Of a stretch of DNA of 17,219 bases, positions 14,501 to 17,219 are shown piece by piece. The position numbers and the translations under genes are program-made. Position 1 is the stretch's first letter. The number at the start of each line of letters is the position of its first letter. The notes under the pieces were generated by a model. It ran no database searches. It was given only the letters and a program-made list of their open reading frames with translations, and was not told where the DNA came from. The stretch comes from Anaerolinea thermophila. GTDB taxonomy: Bacteria; Chloroflexota; Anaerolineae; Anaerolineales; Villigracilaceae. The stretch is from positions 1 through 17,219 of the forward strand of contig DZBA01000007.1 of assembly GCA_022729775.1 (NCBI GenBank), in the 5' to 3' direction.

Positions 14501-14655
14501 CGGAAATCATCATCCGCACCGCTGTGCGCGAGCTGGGCAGCATCTTTGGACGCAACACAATGATCCAAATCAAGACCCAGGAAAGCAAAGAACCTTCGGT
14601 CCCGGGTAACGGAAATCAAACACCCACCGTAACAGACCAAGTGACAGAAGCGTAA
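11530..14655 (+). CDS. Large membrane receptor: 6TM-TM-dCache-TM-HAMP-GAF-(mini-GAF)x2, no output domain
   Basis: Sensor protein of 1041 aa. Six hydrophobic helices (about 26-180) form an N-terminal membrane module that I do not recognise as a named MASE domain. TM7 (190-211) leads into a dCache-like extracellular domain (about 215-500, 'SREYFKQATSTGLPY', 'IQPWLVVFAQP'). TM8 (about 508-528) is followed by HAMP (528-582, 'GDEIGALATTFNRMTQQL') and GAF (592-752, 'PNPLLPDTRSEMAVPL'). Two related modules of about 95 aa come next (766-862 and 875-965). Both contain a Tyr-rich opening, an 'I-V-G-E/R-G-E-x-(I/L)-G-(N)-L' type strand and a closing helix ending 'HIE(S/N)LRL'. The tail (979-1007) has 'IIRTAVRELGSIFGR', the ending shared with the two earlier receptors, then a polar Thr/Pro/Glu extension. 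No kinase or other effector domain is present. It lies 36 bp after binding lipoprotein copy 2. Confidence 0.9.
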   Translation: MNNLKSSPSDTVNQQTEEPQGALALRTAWVMFAASVTLVILYAILAWQMQAWQMAALTGLIVAYGAGAFAGIRYIQNKRADTGLWIIIIGMYLVFPGATLLIADIGVIFALACVILTYVVSRNLPEEQSARAVYISLGAAALTVVLHFLNLSYRLTVPVLQTVIPAITALIVLVASYFFISQSWNKSSLRNKLITIMLVVALIPLAIITFLSDRSTRASLTDDANEKLRAAAISVSSELDSFILSSLDTARYQAHLPAVVNFMSMPPEKRAGSAKETNLTNFLLAASYEDPVYITSIAVLDEKGITLADTSVADIGSSRASREYFKQATSTGLPYASGVEYDQVTKSASLYFAAPITNADGKIVGVFRIRYAAAILQEILTQKAGLVGEASFAVLLDKNYIRLAHGTARELVHKSVVPLDAAKLATLQEQRLMPPGTSEELSTNIARFAKGLDNYKETPFFEAELHATGIKNIDQVAVVESNIQPWLVVFAQPQEIFLQPINAQTQASVIVALVIALGVGIFGLFVAQSLSGPIVRLTETAEEIAKGDINIQAKVESGDEIGALATTFNRMTQQLRDFIGTLESRVAERTRNLELAAEVGRTVSQVRALNVMLTDAAEIIRAQFNLYYTQVYLINPSQTALLLKAGTGHVGAELLKRNHQLVLNTNSINGRAAVERKSVVISDTAASGTFKPNPLLPDTRSEMAVPLLVGDRVVGVLDMQSIVPGSLSQDVLPAFEALAGQFAIAIQNATLLDETEQARAEVEAQARRLSRANYHDYLDAIHLPEETGYVFQNNTVTPLTVADGNAEENSSAIVAPISVTGESLGNLVVELGAASPLVKTDELVTAIARQVAEHIESLRLLETAERYRAEAEESSRRTTREGWQEYIETKKSGALGYLYNLTEVKQKDASLPDETEGVELPLKVRGEKIGNLSIHNINPGDSESIELANAVAERLSAHIENLRLSQQTMERAQREQILRQVTSAVRGSTDPEIIIRTAVRELGSIFGRNTMIQIKTQESKEPSVPGNGNQTPTVTDQVTEA

Positions 14656-14657
14656 TT

Positions 14658-14662
14658 GGAGG
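14658..14662 (+). promoter_or_regulatory. Strong ribosome binding site for the multi-PAS gene
   Basis: ggagg lies six bases before the ATG at 14669 and starts three bases after the preceding stop codon, which points to co-transcription and efficient translation of the next gene. Confidence 0.75.
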
Positions 14663-14668
14663 CTAACC

Positions 14669-17219
14669 ATGACTAATTCACAAAACACACCCATGGAAAA
14701 CAGCGAGCTCTTTTGCGCGTACTATGAAAGAACATCCGACGCCATATTGATTATAGAAAACGGCGTATTTACAAATTGTAATCAAGCGGCAATGAAGATG
14801 CTGCGCGCGACAGATAAAAACCAAATCCTTTCGCTTTCGCCCTCCAAGATATCCCCCGAACGCCAGCTCGATGGCAGGCTATCTTCAGAAAAAGGGGAAG
14901 AGGTTATTCGCGCTGCGCTTGCAGGGACCGACAGTTATCGCTTTGAATGGACGCATCGCCGTATGGACGGCGAAGACTTCCCCGCTGAGGTGTTTTTCAC
15001 GCCCATCGCAGATGGAACACGCCAGATCATCCATGCAATCATACGCGACATCACCAAGCGCAAACAATCTGAATCTGAGATCAAATATCTAGCCTCGTTT
15101 GTTGAAACAGCAAATGAAGCCATCATGAGCGTCACCATGAAAGGCGAAATCGTCGCATGGAACGCCGCCGCAGAACGGTTGTTTGGATACAGCAAAGAAG
15201 ATATTATTGGCAAGCCGGTGGTCACCCTCTCGCCGCCGGAAGTGATGGACCAAGCCCGCATCTTTCTACAAAAGTTGGGACGCGGTGAAAGTATTCCCCC
15301 AGTTGAAACAATACGGTTAGCCAAAGATGGGCGCCGCGTTAACGTATTGATTAGCGCGACTCCAATTAAAAATGAAGCCGGAGAAGTTGTCCGCTTTAAT
15401 GGGGTGATGAGCGACATCACCGCGCGTAAACTGGCGGAGCAATCCACCCACGAAAGTGAAGAACGCTTCCGCACCATTTACGACAACACAACCGTCGGCT
15501 TATATCGCACCACGCCGGATGGACGCATCTTGATGCTCAACCCGGCTGGCGTTCGCATGTTGGGATTTGAATCTTTCGAAGAAATTGCCGCGCGAAATTT
15601 GGAAGAAGCCGGATTCGAGGTGGAAGACCCGCGCGCGGAGTTTCGAGAGCAACTCGATCGCGATGGCGTCATCAACGGGTTAGAAAGTATCTGGGTGAGA
15701 AAAGACGGCACAGACATTTACGTCCGCGAGAGCGCAAAAGCAATCCGCGATGAGAATGGAAAAATCTTATACTACGACGGCAGTTTTGAAGACATCACCG
15801 ACCGCAAACAAGCCGAAACCGAATTGCTGCGTCTAAAAAGCGCGGTGGAACAATCTGGCGACGGCATTGCCATTACCGATATGGATGGTAATTTGTTATA
15901 CGCCAACCCTGCATGGGCTGAAATGCACGGCTACTCGCTGGAAGAAATCAAAGGAAAACATTTGAGCATCTTCCACACCGAAGAGCAAATAAAAAACGAA
16001 GTCATACCATTCAATGACGCGGTGATGGCTTTCGGCAAAAGCACAGGCGAAATTGGACATGTCCGCAAAGATGGGTCAACCTTCCCCGCGTTGATGACAT
16101 CCACCGTTCGTCTGGATGAAAAAGGTCGCCGCGTTGGATTGATTGGCACAGCCCGCGATGTTTCTGAAAGCAAAAAATCCGAAGCGCGCTTGCAAGAATC
16201 AGAAAAAAGCCTGCGCAGCATCGTCGAGGCGCTGCCAATTGGCATGTATTTCTACCGCATCGAGGAAGATGACCGCCTAGTATTAGTGGGCGCAAACTCC
16301 ACAGCAGACCAGTTGACAGACACGCAGAATCGCTTGCTGTTTGGCAAAACCATCGAAGAAGCATTCCCCATGCTGGCTGAGACAGAAATTCCCACACGCT
16401 ACCGCGAAGCCGCCAAAAATGGAACTGCCTGGTCAACAGAGCAGGTCGCCTATCAAGAAGGCGAAATCAACGGCGCGTTTGAAGTGTACGCCTTCCCCAC
16501 CACGCCCAACAACATGGCGGTCGCATTCCTCAACGTCACAGACCGTTTGAAAACGCTCGCGCAAGTCCAAAAGAGCGAGGAACGCTTCCGCACCATTGCC
16601 GACTTCACATACGACTGGGAATATTGGCTTGCCCCAGATGGAAAATACAACTACATCTCGCCATCCTGCGAGCGCATCAGCGGATACAAACCCACAGACT
16701 TTGAATCAGACCTCGAACTATTTGCAAAGATCGTCGCCCCAGAAAGCCAAGAAGAATGGGAAGAACACGCCCGCATTTATCATGGCGCGCACAGCTTCGA
16801 GGTCGGCGAAGTAAACTTAAAAATTACAACCAGCGAAGGCGAGACCCGCTGGATCGGTCACGTCTGTCAGGCAGTCCACGATGAAAAAGGCAACTGGCAG
16901 GGACGCCGCGCCAACAACCGCGATATTACCAAACGCATTCAACTAGAACATGAAGTGCAGGAATCGCTGAAACGCCGCGAACTTCAAGTGGAAGTTTCCA
17001 CGCAGGTATCCCAATACATCGCGGCAGCCGCAGACATGGGCGACCTGTACAAGCGCGTGGTGAGCCAAGTCAAAGAACAATTTAACTACTACCACACGCA
17101 AATCCTTCGGTATGACACGGCAGAAAACGCGGTTGTATTGATTGCAGGGTATGGCGAAACCGGCGCGAAAATGCTCGCGGGCGGACACCGCCTGCCAATG
17201 GGCATCGGCTTGATTGGCA
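14669..17219 (+). CDS. Multi-PAS/GAF signalling protein, 3' truncated by window end
   Basis: An open frame runs without a stop from the ATG to the end of the window, giving at least 850 residues. No membrane segment is visible. Six PAS-type domains can be read: about 9-130 (closing 'IRDITKRKQSE'), 142-258 ('GEIVAWNAAAERLFGYS', closing 'MSDITARK'), 262-388 ('DGRILMLNPAGVRMLGF', closing 'FEDITDRK'), 391-508 ('GNLLYANPAWAEMHGYS', closing 'ARDVSESKK'), 510-630 (most divergent, 'LNVTDRLK') and 632-760 ('YNYISPSCERISGYK', closing 'NRDITKR'). A GAF domain begins near 778 ('QFNYYHTQILRYDT') and is cut by the window. The effector is expected downstream; in such proteins it is usually a histidine kinase or diguanylate cyclase, but that cannot be seen here. 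Its 13-bp gap from the large receptor suggests the same operon. Confidence 0.9.
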   Translation, partial: MTNSQNTPMENSELFCAYYERTSDAILIIENGVFTNCNQAAMKMLRATDKNQILSLSPSKISPERQLDGRLSSEKGEEVIRAALAGTDSYRFEWTHRRMDGEDFPAEVFFTPIADGTRQIIHAIIRDITKRKQSESEIKYLASFVETANEAIMSVTMKGEIVAWNAAAERLFGYSKEDIIGKPVVTLSPPEVMDQARIFLQKLGRGESIPPVETIRLAKDGRRVNVLISATPIKNEAGEVVRFNGVMSDITARKLAEQSTHESEERFRTIYDNTTVGLYRTTPDGRILMLNPAGVRMLGFESFEEIAARNLEEAGFEVEDPRAEFREQLDRDGVINGLESIWVRKDGTDIYVRESAKAIRDENGKILYYDGSFEDITDRKQAETELLRLKSAVEQSGDGIAITDMDGNLLYANPAWAEMHGYSLEEIKGKHLSIFHTEEQIKNEVIPFNDAVMAFGKSTGEIGHVRKDGSTFPALMTSTVRLDEKGRRVGLIGTARDVSESKKSEARLQESEKSLRSIVEALPIGMYFYRIEEDDRLVLVGANSTADQLTDTQNRLLFGKTIEEAFPMLAETEIPTRYREAAKNGTAWSTEQVAYQEGEINGAFEVYAFPTTPNNMAVAFLNVTDRLKTLAQVQKSEERFRTIADFTYDWEYWLAPDGKYNYISPSCERISGYKPTDFESDLELFAKIVAPESQEEWEEHARIYHGAHSFEVGEVNLKITTSEGETRWIGHVCQAVHDEKGNWQGRRANNRDITKRIQLEHEVQESLKRRELQVEVSTQVSQYIAAAADMGDLYKRVVSQVKEQFNYYHTQILRYDTAENAVVLIAGYGETGAKMLAGGHRLPMGIGLIG

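Noticed and set aside
14935..15477. Minus-strand open frame of 180 codons
   Set aside because: It lies antisense to the PAS domains of the multi-PAS gene, has no recognisable domain, and is explained by the high-GC third positions of the coding strand.

Overview
The window looks like a chromosomal segment from a Chloroflexota bacterium, most likely class Anaerolineae. This rests on gene content rather than on any marker gene: moderate GC with many gcgc runs, lipoproteins with short lipobox leaders, and very large HAMP/GAF/PAS sensor proteins whose GAF domains carry a 'PNPLLP-TR' signature. All genes lie on the plus strand. Both ends of the window cut through genes.

Region 1 (1-2648) reads as one transcription unit ending in a good intrinsic terminator. 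It holds the C-terminal half of an ArsB/NhaD-type (ion transporter superfamily) permease, two small proteins of the PII-like cyclic-di-AMP receptor family (DarA/PstA type), and a lipoprotein with a TolB/WD40-like beta-propeller. The two receptor paralogs have each lost a different ligand-pocket residue. A 38-bp near-perfect palindrome lies between them.

Region 2 (2649-17219) is a signal-transduction cluster with short gaps that looks like one operon. It starts with a soluble histidine kinase (REC-REC-GAF-PAS-HisKA-HATPase). Then come a substrate-binding lipoprotein of the NMT1/SsuA/TauA type, a dCache-HAMP-GAF-PAS membrane receptor, an HBM-HAMP-GAF membrane receptor, a second paralogous substrate-binding lipoprotein, and a large 6TM-dCache-HAMP-GAF-(mini-GAF)x2 receptor. 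The last gene is a multi-PAS/GAF protein that runs off the window.

The cluster has two striking properties. First, two ABC-type binding lipoproteins sit among receptors with no ABC permease or ATPase in the window. Second, the three membrane receptors lack any kinase, cyclase, phosphodiesterase or methyl-accepting output domain. Instead they end in the same short 'A-RELG--(L/F)G' module. My working model, which is inference, is that the lipoproteins report ligand occupancy to the receptors. The receptors would then pass the signal through GAF/C-terminal contacts to the soluble double-receiver kinase at the front of the operon and/or to the multi-PAS protein at its end. I saw no RNA genes, insertion sequences, CRISPR arrays or frameshifts.
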